Positions 22,462 to 30,752 of a stretch of 49,780 nucleotides of DNA are shown here, piece after piece (the first letter of the stretch is position 1; each line of letters opens with the position of its first letter). Source of the stretch: a virus. Both the position numbers and the translations under genes were made by a program. The stretch lies in IMG/VR virus record IMGVR_UViG_3300018429_000005, positions 1-49,780 of that record; one strand, 5' to 3'. The notes beneath the pieces were generated by a model. It had not been told where the DNA came from, made no database searches, and was given only the letters and a program-made list of their open reading frames with translations.

Positions 22462-24656
22462 TGGCCGTCGTCAATCCCGTCGTCGAGAACCGGCAGGAGC
22501 TTCGCCCGATGCCGGGGCAGCGGGCGCAGGCCGCAGAGTTTGACCTCGGCCAGACGGTCGGGCGCGCGGTCGCGGAACTTGGCCGGACGGGGCAGGATTT
22601 CGCCGAGCAGCAGAATGAGCTGAACATCCGCTACGCCCAGACCGCGGCGCAGCGGGCGCGCAGCGAGGCGCTGAGGCGTGTCGGCGAGATCAGGAGCCGT
22701 GTCGGACAGGCGCAACTTCTCGACGCAGAGACCGCGCGGCAGCAGGCCGAGGGCGAAATCCAGAGCGTGCGTGAGGATATCGGCGAGAGTTTGCAGGATC
22801 CGCTCGCCCGGCGCATGTTCCAGGACAGCTTCGAGACGGCGGTGGCGAACGACCGGCTGCGGATGCGCGAGCATTCGGACCAGCAGCTCAGGCTCGCCGA
22901 GAACGCCGAGGCCGAGGCGACGATCGATCTTTCGACCGAGCGCGCGGTCGATATGCGCGGTAATGCGGAAGCGGTACAGGCAGAGCGCGCGACGATCGAG
23001 ACCAACGTGCGCAGGCGGCTGCGCGGTGCGCCGGAGGCGGCAATTGAGATCGCGACGCGCACGGCAATCTCGAACATGCACCGGCAGACGGCGCTGGCGA
23101 TCCTCGGCGCCGACGAAGCGGGTGGCGGGCTCGAGGCCATGGCCTACGTCCGCGAGCATGCCGCCGAGATCGTGGCGGAGCAGGAGCTTCTGCTCTTCAA
23201 CGCGATCCAGCCGCAATACGATAACGACGTCGTCGAAGGCGTGGTTGGCGAGATCGAGGCGGCGGTGCGCGGGGGCGAAGGCGCGGAACCCGCGCCACCG
23301 GCGGAAGACCGGCCGCACAGCGTCTCCGGCACGCAATACGATCCGACGCGAGGCGTCGGGCGAGTCACCGACGGCAGCGCTGCGCACCGGCGTCGGTCGG
23401 GGCGACAGGCGGTCGACTATGCCGCGCCCGCAGGCACGCCGATCTATCCGCCGGTCGCGGGCGTCGTCGCCTCGGCGCCGCGCCAGCAGCAGGGCAATAA
23501 CGGCTATATGGTGCGGATCAGGCATCCGAACGGCCATGTGACGACCTACCTCCACCTGCGCGGGCCGAGCCCGCTGCGCGAAGGGCAGGAGGTGACGACC
23601 GGCACGGTGATCGGCACGGTCGGCTCGACCGGGCGCTCGACCGGAAACCACGTCGATTTCTCGGTGCGAGACGCACAGGGGCGGGCGCTCAATCCGGAGC
23701 AGGTCACATGGACCGGCGACGATCTTCCAGCGTACGAGCCACAGCGCAACGACCTGGCCGCGCAATATCGGGTCGCGCGTCGCGTGGCGACGACGCGAGG
23801 GCTCAACTCGCGTCAATATGCGGCGGTGTTGCAGCGCATCGACCAGCGCGCCGCGCGCGAGGAGAATCTGGTTCGCCGCGCGCAGGACGAAGTCGATCGC
23901 CAGATCATGATTCGGCTCGCCCAGCTTGACGACAATCTGACCGACATTTCGCAAATCCCAAGCTTCGGCAACGCCAGTCCGAACCTGCAACTCCAGATCA
24001 GGAACATGATTCGCGAGAATACGCGGGCGAGCGAGCCGCAGGCATGGAATGAAGCAGAGTTGGATGTCGACGATTTGGCCTACGGTACGCCGGAGGAGCA
24101 GCAGATTTTTCTCAATACCAATGTGCGGGCGCTGCCAATTCGTCGAGAAGCACAAGGACGGCTTCAACGTCAACAAAATGCGATTCGACGAGAGATGCGG
24201 AATGACGTCAGCGAGAGCAATGTCGCCGTGCAGCTCGGACGGGTCGAGAGCGCCATGCGGCGCGCGATCGGCGATCCGGACAGCGGCGCCGATATTCGAA
24301 CAGGGCGACGTGCTCGCGATGTGGATCGTCGTCGGTTCTCGCAGCTTCGCGAGTCGGTCAGCCGCGTCGTCGAGCGCGAGCAGCGCAGGCTCGGGCGCGA
24401 CCTGACCGACGTCGAGATGGACGGTGCGGTACGCTCTGAGCTGCTGCGCGTGAACGTCCATCGTAACGGCAGGACGACGGAAGCGCCCGCCTACGAGGCA
24501 CGGGAGGCGCGTGAGCAGGGCGCGCGAGTGACGATCACTGTGCCGATTGAGGCCGAACGGCGTATTCGCGAGGAGCTGGCGCGTCGCGGCGTTCCGAACC
24601 CGACACCTGACAGGATCACGTTCGAATATCGTCGTTCGTTGATTTACGCACGCTGA
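22461..24656 (+). CDS. Internal virion protein with degenerate M23 peptidase domain (731 aa)
   Basis: Long helical, Gln/Arg/Glu-rich flanks (1-280 and 410-731) surround a LytM/M23-like beta domain at about 290-405: VDYAAPAGTPIYPPVAGVVA, NGYMVRIRHPNGHVTTYLHL and TGRSTGNHVDFSVRD. In active M23 enzymes the motifs are HxxxD and HxH. Here the first His is Arg 315 (RQAVD, D319), and the last motif is H397-V-D399. It probably enters the periplasm during ejection; the domain may bind peptidoglycan without cutting it. Confidence 0.8.
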   Translation: MAVVNPVVENRQELRPMPGQRAQAAEFDLGQTVGRAVAELGRTGQDFAEQQNELNIRYAQTAAQRARSEALRRVGEIRSRVGQAQLLDAETARQQAEGEIQSVREDIGESLQDPLARRMFQDSFETAVANDRLRMREHSDQQLRLAENAEAEATIDLSTERAVDMRGNAEAVQAERATIETNVRRRLRGAPEAAIEIATRTAISNMHRQTALAILGADEAGGGLEAMAYVREHAAEIVAEQELLLFNAIQPQYDNDVVEGVVGEIEAAVRGGEGAEPAPPAEDRPHSVSGTQYDPTRGVGRVTDGSAAHRRRSGRQAVDYAAPAGTPIYPPVAGVVASAPRQQQGNNGYMVRIRHPNGHVTTYLHLRGPSPLREGQEVTTGTVIGTVGSTGRSTGNHVDFSVRDAQGRALNPEQVTWTGDDLPAYEPQRNDLAAQYRVARRVATTRGLNSRQYAAVLQRIDQRAAREENLVRRAQDEVDRQIMIRLAQLDDNLTDISQIPSFGNASPNLQLQIRNMIRENTRASEPQAWNEAELDVDDLAYGTPEEQQIFLNTNVRALPIRREAQGRLQRQQNAIRREMRNDVSESNVAVQLGRVESAMRRAIGDPDSGADIRTGRRARDVDRRRFSQLRESVSRVVEREQRRLGRDLTDVEMDGAVRSELLRVNVHRNGRTTEAPAYEAREAREQGARVTITVPIEAERRIREELARRGVPNPTPDRITFEYRRSLIYAR

Positions 24657-27600
24657 TGCAGGACGACATCTACTCCCGCATGTTCGAGGACAGCGACCGG
24701 GCGCAGGCGCGAATGAACGCGTTGCAGACCAGGCGGCCCGAGGATGTGGCGCGTGGGCTCAGGCTGTCGAAGATTACAGGCATCCCGGCGCCGGTCGCCG
24801 AAGCCGAGCCGGAGGTCGTCGAGACGCAGGCACGGCGCCAGCAGGTCGAGGCCGTCACCGCGCTCGATCTGCAGCTCGCGCGCTGGCTGAGTTCGCCCGA
24901 CAATGGGGCGCTGGCGCGCAACGACCTGCACCGTCTCTCGGCGGTCGGCAGCCTGCTCGATCCATGGACATCCGCCGAGCGGGCCGACTTCTCGCGGCGG
25001 ATTGGCACGCGTCCAGTCGACACGCAGGCTGATGTCGGCGCGGCTTTGGGAACGCGCTCTGCGCAGCCGGATCTGCTTTCAGGCAGGCCGTCTACGGAAC
25101 CACTCGCGCAGATCGCCGCGCGGATCAGGGCGCGCATCGTCGGGGAGGAATGGGCTGAGCGGCGAAAACAGGCAGGGGAAGGCCGCGAAACGCGGTTCGC
25201 GCGGGCCTATCTCGGCATGTTGGGGACAGGGCTCAATTATGCGGCTGGTGGTCTTCTCGGCGGCGCGCAATATGCGATGGATGCGATCGGCCGAGGTGAG
25301 GAAACTGCGGACTATTTCAGGCGTGAGCGCGAAACGCTCGACGAGTTCCAGGCGCGCATAACGCCGCGCAACATGAACACGTTCGGCCGCGGCATCTTCT
25401 CGGCGGGCGGCAGCCTGGCTTCGCTTGGCCTCGCCTTCGTGGCAGGGCCTGAAGCGGTGCTTCCGCTTCTCGCCGGCGGAAGCGGGCTCGACGCCTATTC
25501 GAGGTTCCGCGCGCGCGGCGCCACGCCCAATCAGGCGCTGGCAGGAGGCACCGCGACCGGTGCGATCGAATATGTGACCGAGCGCATTCCGATCGGCTGG
25601 CTCACCGGTCGTTTCGGCCGGCAGGGCGCTCGCGATTTTCTCACGCACTTCATCGGCGCGGAGCTGGTCGGCGAGCAGCTTGCCACGCACACGCAGGATC
25701 TGGTCGACGTGCTGGTGCCCGGCGGGATGAGCTGGGAAGAATACGCTGCGACGCGCGGGCAGGCAGCGGCGGAAACGGCGATTGCCACGGCCGCGATGAC
25801 GGGCGTGATCGGCGGCGCGCACGGCATCGCGCTGAGGCTGCGACAGCAGGATGAGGCGCTCGACGAAATGGTCGCGGGCGCGATGGGCGAGGATTTTCTC
25901 GACAGGTTGATGGAAGAGGCAGGACAAAGCCAGGTTCGCCAGCTCGATCCCGACAGCTTCAGCGCCTTCGTCAATGAGCGTGCCGACGGCACGCCGGTCC
26001 AGAACCTTTACATCCCGGCTGAGGCGGTCCGCACCTATTTGCAGAGCGAAGGCGCCGAGACGGAATTCTTCGAGCCTTATGTCGAGGAGCTTGTCGAGGC
26101 GGTCCGGTTGCAGGGCGATCTCGTGGTGCCGCTCGGCGAGGCGGCGGCCGGGCTCGCTGGCACGCAGGCATGGGCGGCGCTGCGCGAGGACGTGCGCGTG
26201 TCGCCGGGCGGCATGTCGGGCCGGGAAGCGCGCGAGCGGGCGAGGACGTTCTTCCAGGAGTTGGAGGGCCGCGGCGCCGAGATCGCGAAAGAGGCCGAGA
26301 GCATCGGCGAGGCGATGAAGCCGGCGGTCGAGGTCTATCAGCAAACGCGACAGGCGCTGTTGAAAATCGGACGAACCGAGCAGGAAGCCGACGCCATCGC
26401 TCAGATCGTCGCGGCGCGGCGCGAGACCGCCGGCGCGCGGCTGGGCGTTTCAGCGATGGACTACCACATCGCCAATCCAATTACGTTCAGAAAGGCGGCT
26501 CGGGGTGAATATTCTGACGAAGTGAAGACAACATTAATTGACGAGCCTCGATCAAATGAATTGATACCAATTCCAGCCGAAACAGAAGATGTGGTTTTAC
26601 CATTGGGGCACATTCCTGTTTTTGGCCCGGAGTGGGTTGCTGAACTAGATGAAATCGGGAAGAGACTCGGAGTACCCAAAGAAAGTGGTGAAACAAGTTT
26701 TAGATATGCTGCGCGCTTGATGAAAGCGTCTAAGCAAATTAATACTCCAGAAATAAAAATGCTTTCTGATCTTACTTTAAAACAGGAAGGTAAAAAAAAG
26801 GCAAGAGGACAAACTCAATTCTATGTTGAACACCCGGGTGCAATCATTACTTTGTTCGGTAGCGCCAACCATTCAACCCTGGTCCACGAGCTCGGGCATG
26901 TCTTTCTCGAGGAGATGTTCAGGGACGCGGCGAGCGCCAACGCGCCGGACGTGCTGAAGGAGGACGTCGCCAGAATAGAGAAGTGGTTTGCCGACAACGG
27001 CCAGCCGGTGACGAAGGGTAAAATCCCGACGGCCGCGCACGAATTGTTCGCGCGAGGCTATGAGCGCTACACGATGGAAGGCAGGGCGCCGAGCGCCGAA
27101 CTGCGCAACGTCTTCAGGCAGTTCGCGAAGTGGCTCAAGGATATCTATAACACGGTGCGCGCGTTGAAAGCGCCGATCACGCCGGAAATCCGGCAGGTGT
27201 TCGACCGGATGCTGGCGACCGACGCGGCGATCGAGGCGAGCCGCTCGACCGAGGCACATTTCACCGACCGCGCGCAGGTCCGGATGACCGATGCCGAGTG
27301 GGAAGCGTATCAGCGCTCGATCGACGATGCGAAAAACGTCGCGCATGACGAGCTTCTCGCGAAGACGATGGCGGCGATCCGCCGACGCGAGACCCAGCGC
27401 GGGCGGGAGGAGCGCGCGAACGTGCGCGGCGAGGTCGAGGCCAGGATCGACGCGCGGCCGGAGTTCGTCGCTTTGCACCTGCTCCGCACCGGCAAGCGCG
27501 TCGCCGATCCAGAGGGCGAGCGGGTCGACGTCAAGTTCAATACCGGTTGGCTGATCGATACGTACGGCGAGGATGTGCTGGATCGCCTGCCGCGCGGACT

Positions 27601-30600
27601 GCCGATCATCAAGGGCGATGGCGTCACCGGCGATGTCGTCGCCGAGATGACCGGCTTTCCGTCCGGAGATACGCTGGTCAAGGCGCTGCTTATGCTGCGC
27701 GAGGCCAAGGACGCGATGAAGGCTGAAGGCGAACTGCGCAGTGTGCGTGAGGTGATGGTCGAGGCCGAGGTCGACCGGATCATGGCCGGGCGCCACGGCG
27801 ACACGCTGACCGACGGCTCCATCGAGGAAGAGGCCATCGCCGCGATCAACTCGAACCGGCAGGGTGAAATTCTCTCGGGCGAGCTGCGCCAACTTCGCAG
27901 GCTGACGCCGCAGGCTGGAGGCCCTACGCCCTACCGGATCGCGCGGGAGTGGGCGCGGCGCACGATCAACGCCGGCCGGGTCGCCGACGTCGCCAGCCGC
28001 GCTCAAATCCAGCGTTACCTGCGCGCGACCAACAAGGCAGCGCGGGCGTTCGAGGAAGCATTGCTCGCCGAGAAGCATGATGAGGCGTTCAGGCAGAAGC
28101 AGGCGCAGCTCCTGAACCATGCTCTGCTCGCCGAAGCCAAGATCGCGGCGGATCAGGTCGACCGGATCGTGGGGAGGATGCAGCGCTACGCCAAGCGCAA
28201 GGCGATGGGCTCGGTCGACCAGGATTATTTCGACCGGATCCACGAACTGCTCGAACGATTCGATTTCCGGACGCGCTCGCAAAAGTCGATCGACGAGCAG
28301 GACAGCTTCGAGAAATGGGCCGTCCGGCGCCAGGCCGAGGGGTTCGAGGTGCTGGTGCCGCCGCGTCTTGTCGACCGCGGCGAGCATTACAGCCGGGTCG
28401 ACGTCGATACCCTGCTCGAACTGGATGACGCCGTCTCCTCGCTGGTCGCGCTCGGCCGGGTCAAGCAGAATATGAAGGACGGCAAAGAGGAGCGCGATTT
28501 CAACGAGTGGCGCGATCTCGCGGTCGCCAACATCCGCTCGCTGCCGGAACGCAGGCTCGGCGACAACCCGTCGGACGACAAGGAACGCGCGCTGGTCGCG
28601 CTCGGCGTCGGCGGGCTCAAGATCGAGGAGATCGCCGACGAACTCGATCTCGACGATCCGAACGGCCCGTTCAACAACCTGCTCGTCAAGCGCGCGACCG
28701 AGAACGCCAACACGCGTGACGCGCTCAAGGCCGAGATCCTCGAACCGATCGCGCAGATTTATTTCAGCCTGCCGCCGGAGATGCGGCGCTGGCTGGCGGA
28801 GAAGGCGACCAGCTCGCTGACATGGAACGTGGTCAACGAATTGGACACGCCGGAGGACTCGCCGATTTGGGGGCGTCGAGGCAAGCCGGTGACGATGACC
28901 CGTATGGAGTGGATCGCGGTTGCACTCAATACCGGCAATATCTCCAGCCTGGAGAAAATGACGAAGGGCGAGCGCTGGCCAGCGCCGGTCGTCCAGTCCG
29001 AGCTGGTCCGAATCCTTAATCGCAAAGAGGCGTGGGACTTCGCACAGGCGCTGTGGGACCAGGCCGCGAAGCTCTGGCCGCACACGGTCGAGGGCGAACG
29101 TCAGATGTCGGGCGTCGTTCCGGAAGCGGTCGAGGCGCTGGAAATCGAGATTCCGTTCGGCACCTACAAGGGCGGCTACTGGCCGGCCGTCTACGATGTC
29201 GACCGTTCGCAACGTGCCGCGAACAACGAGGCCGACGCCGCCAATGACCTGTTCGGCTACAAGTCCGGCATCGGCACGCCCAAGGGCCACACCATCGCGC
29301 GCACCAACGCGATCGGTCCGATGAGCTACAGGCTGGAGGAAATCCTGTTCACTCATGTCGACCGGGTGACGACGCGGATCGCTTATGCCGCATGGGCGCG
29401 CGACGTGCTGAGGGCGATCGACAACCAGACCGTCGCGGGCGCGATCAAGACGCGGCTGGGGCCGGAATATCTCGCGCAGGTCAAGCCGTGGCTGCGCCGG
29501 CAGATCAACGGCAACATCATCGATAAGCGCGGCTCGGCGGCGATCGATCGCTGGATGCGCGGTTTCAGGGTCAACATGTCCATCGCGGTGATGGGCCTTT
29601 CCTACTCGACGATGCAGGCGCAGGCGCTCGGCCTCGGCCAGTCGATGAGCCGGATCGGTCCCAAATGGGTTGGTTTCGGACTGCTGGAACTGGTCAGGAA
29701 TCCGAAGGGGATGCAGGATTTCGTCTACCAGCGCAGCCCGGAAATGCAGCGCCGGGGGCGCGAGGTCAATCGCGAGATGGTCGAGTTCTTCAAGACGCTC
29801 AACCTCGAACGCGGCAAGGCTGGAAAGGCGAAGCGCTGGTACAGGAACGCGCAGGCGGCGGCGTTCTGGCATATCGCGTGGATGGACCGTTGGTCGGTGG
29901 CGCTGCCGACCTGGCTCGGCGCCTATCACAAGGGGCTGGGCGAGGACATGACCGACGAGGAGGCGTCGGCTTATGGCGACAAGATGGTGAGGCAGTCGCA
30001 GGGTTCCGGCCGGGAGAAGGATTTGTCGGCGTGGCAGTCGCCGAACAACGAGACGCAGCGCTTCTGGACGATGTTCTACACGCCGTTCAACGTCATGCTC
30101 AACATGCAGTGGAAGAGCGTGCGACTGGCGAAGCGGGGAAATTGGCGCGGGGCGATCCAGATGCAGGTCTGGATGATGCTCGCCATCGCGCTCGGCGACG
30201 CGTTGCAGAATGGCGACTGGCCGGAGGATGAGGAAGGCGAGACGACGCTGGAAAGCATCGCGCTCTGGTTCAGTCGCAATATGTTCTTTGCGCTGTGGCA
30301 GGGCGTGCCGGTCGCGCGCGACGCGGCCAGCGTCACCGAACGCCACCTGATCGGCCAATATGCCGAGATGCAGACGCCGGTCGAGGCGCTCTACAACGCC
30401 GTGGACCGGGCAGTGCGCGAAGGGCGGCAGGTCGCCGAGGGCGAGGAGGACATCACCAGCGAGACGATCCGGGCCGAGAGCAGCGCGGTCGGCTATGTGT
30501 TCGGCCTGCCGGGCAACCAGATCGGCAAGACCGGCGGGTTCCTGTGGGACGTTCGGACTGGCGATGCGGACCCGGATGGTGTACGCGATTGGTGGAGCGG

Positions 30601-30634
30601 GGTGACTCGCGGACGGCTGCCTGAGGAGGAATGA
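24656..30634 (+). CDS. Giant ejection-type virion protein with HELGH motif (1992 aa)
   Basis: The longest gene follows the gp14-like and 731-aa genes, the order of T7 gp14-gp15-gp16. Hydrophobic Gly/Ala segments occur near 185-420 (LGMLGTGLNYAAGGLLGGAQ; VAGPEAVLPLLAGGSG), and a zinc-protease-like motif VHELGHVFLEEM at residues ~743-754. The C-terminal third includes membrane-active stretches (FRVNMSIAVMGLSYST; WMMLAIALGDALQNG). A very A+T-rich block (26475-26880) encodes residues ~607-741, just before HELGH, and differs sharply from the rest. The protein probably forms the trans-envelope channel and digests or modifies a host target; the protease activity is inferred from the motif. Confidence 0.85.
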   Translation: MQDDIYSRMFEDSDRAQARMNALQTRRPEDVARGLRLSKITGIPAPVAEAEPEVVETQARRQQVEAVTALDLQLARWLSSPDNGALARNDLHRLSAVGSLLDPWTSAERADFSRRIGTRPVDTQADVGAALGTRSAQPDLLSGRPSTEPLAQIAARIRARIVGEEWAERRKQAGEGRETRFARAYLGMLGTGLNYAAGGLLGGAQYAMDAIGRGEETADYFRRERETLDEFQARITPRNMNTFGRGIFSAGGSLASLGLAFVAGPEAVLPLLAGGSGLDAYSRFRARGATPNQALAGGTATGAIEYVTERIPIGWLTGRFGRQGARDFLTHFIGAELVGEQLATHTQDLVDVLVPGGMSWEEYAATRGQAAAETAIATAAMTGVIGGAHGIALRLRQQDEALDEMVAGAMGEDFLDRLMEEAGQSQVRQLDPDSFSAFVNERADGTPVQNLYIPAEAVRTYLQSEGAETEFFEPYVEELVEAVRLQGDLVVPLGEAAAGLAGTQAWAALREDVRVSPGGMSGREARERARTFFQELEGRGAEIAKEAESIGEAMKPAVEVYQQTRQALLKIGRTEQEADAIAQIVAARRETAGARLGVSAMDYHIANPITFRKAARGEYSDEVKTTLIDEPRSNELIPIPAETEDVVLPLGHIPVFGPEWVAELDEIGKRLGVPKESGETSFRYAARLMKASKQINTPEIKMLSDLTLKQEGKKKARGQTQFYVEHPGAIITLFGSANHSTLVHELGHVFLEEMFRDAASANAPDVLKEDVARIEKWFADNGQPVTKGKIPTAAHELFARGYERYTMEGRAPSAELRNVFRQFAKWLKDIYNTVRALKAPITPEIRQVFDRMLATDAAIEASRSTEAHFTDRAQVRMTDAEWEAYQRSIDDAKNVAHDELLAKTMAAIRRRETQRGREERANVRGEVEARIDARPEFVALHLLRTGKRVADPEGERVDVKFNTGWLIDTYGEDVLDRLPRGLPIIKGDGVTGDVVAEMTGFPSGDTLVKALLMLREAKDAMKAEGELRSVREVMVEAEVDRIMAGRHGDTLTDGSIEEEAIAAINSNRQGEILSGELRQLRRLTPQAGGPTPYRIAREWARRTINAGRVADVASRAQIQRYLRATNKAARAFEEALLAEKHDEAFRQKQAQLLNHALLAEAKIAADQVDRIVGRMQRYAKRKAMGSVDQDYFDRIHELLERFDFRTRSQKSIDEQDSFEKWAVRRQAEGFEVLVPPRLVDRGEHYSRVDVDTLLELDDAVSSLVALGRVKQNMKDGKEERDFNEWRDLAVANIRSLPERRLGDNPSDDKERALVALGVGGLKIEEIADELDLDDPNGPFNNLLVKRATENANTRDALKAEILEPIAQIYFSLPPEMRRWLAEKATSSLTWNVVNELDTPEDSPIWGRRGKPVTMTRMEWIAVALNTGNISSLEKMTKGERWPAPVVQSELVRILNRKEAWDFAQALWDQAAKLWPHTVEGERQMSGVVPEAVEALEIEIPFGTYKGGYWPAVYDVDRSQRAANNEADAANDLFGYKSGIGTPKGHTIARTNAIGPMSYRLEEILFTHVDRVTTRIAYAAWARDVLRAIDNQTVAGAIKTRLGPEYLAQVKPWLRRQINGNIIDKRGSAAIDRWMRGFRVNMSIAVMGLSYSTMQAQALGLGQSMSRIGPKWVGFGLLELVRNPKGMQDFVYQRSPEMQRRGREVNREMVEFFKTLNLERGKAGKAKRWYRNAQAAAFWHIAWMDRWSVALPTWLGAYHKGLGEDMTDEEASAYGDKMVRQSQGSGREKDLSAWQSPNNETQRFWTMFYTPFNVMLNMQWKSVRLAKRGNWRGAIQMQVWMMLAIALGDALQNGDWPEDEEGETTLESIALWFSRNMFFALWQGVPVARDAASVTERHLIGQYAEMQTPVEALYNAVDRAVREGRQVAEGEEDITSETIRAESSAVGYVFGLPGNQIGKTGGFLWDVRTGDADPDGVRDWWSGVTRGRLPEEE
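26475..26880 (+). other. A+T-rich cassette inside the ejection protein gene
   Basis: Codon use switches abruptly to A/T endings (for example gaaataaaaatgctttctg) and returns to G/C-rich use at the HELGH motif. The frame is preserved. This is the signature of a recently acquired domain exchanged by recombination. The encoded segment (EYSDEVKTTLIDEPRSNELI... QTQFYVEHPGAIITLFGSAN) was not recognised, except that its last strand is the usual lead-in to the HExGH protease fold. Confidence 0.8.
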
Positions 30635-30635
30635 G

Positions 30636-30752
30636 ATGGACCTTCCAGAAGAGCAAAGCGAACCAGTCATTTGGATCGTCGCTTGGGGCGAGGTAACGGT
30701 TTTTTCTTGCTATTTTTTAGACCTCGAAAAGTTGGCTGAACCAGACGCATGA
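30636..30752 (+). CDS. 38-aa small protein before tailspike
   Basis: MDLPEEQSEPVIWIVAWGEV is followed by TVFSCYFLDLEKLAEPDA. The gene has an excellent ribosome site (GAGGAGG) and an ATGA overlap with the tailspike start. It is acidic with a hydrophobic core. Its function is unknown. Confidence 0.65.
   Translation: MDLPEEQSEPVIWIVAWGEVTVFSCYFLDLEKLAEPDA

Noticed and set aside
26873-30670. A 1265-aa open frame antisense to the ejection protein gene
   Set aside because: It is Arg-, Asp- and His-rich with the composition of a GC-rich antisense shadow, has no ribosome site and lies fully within a well-supported gene.
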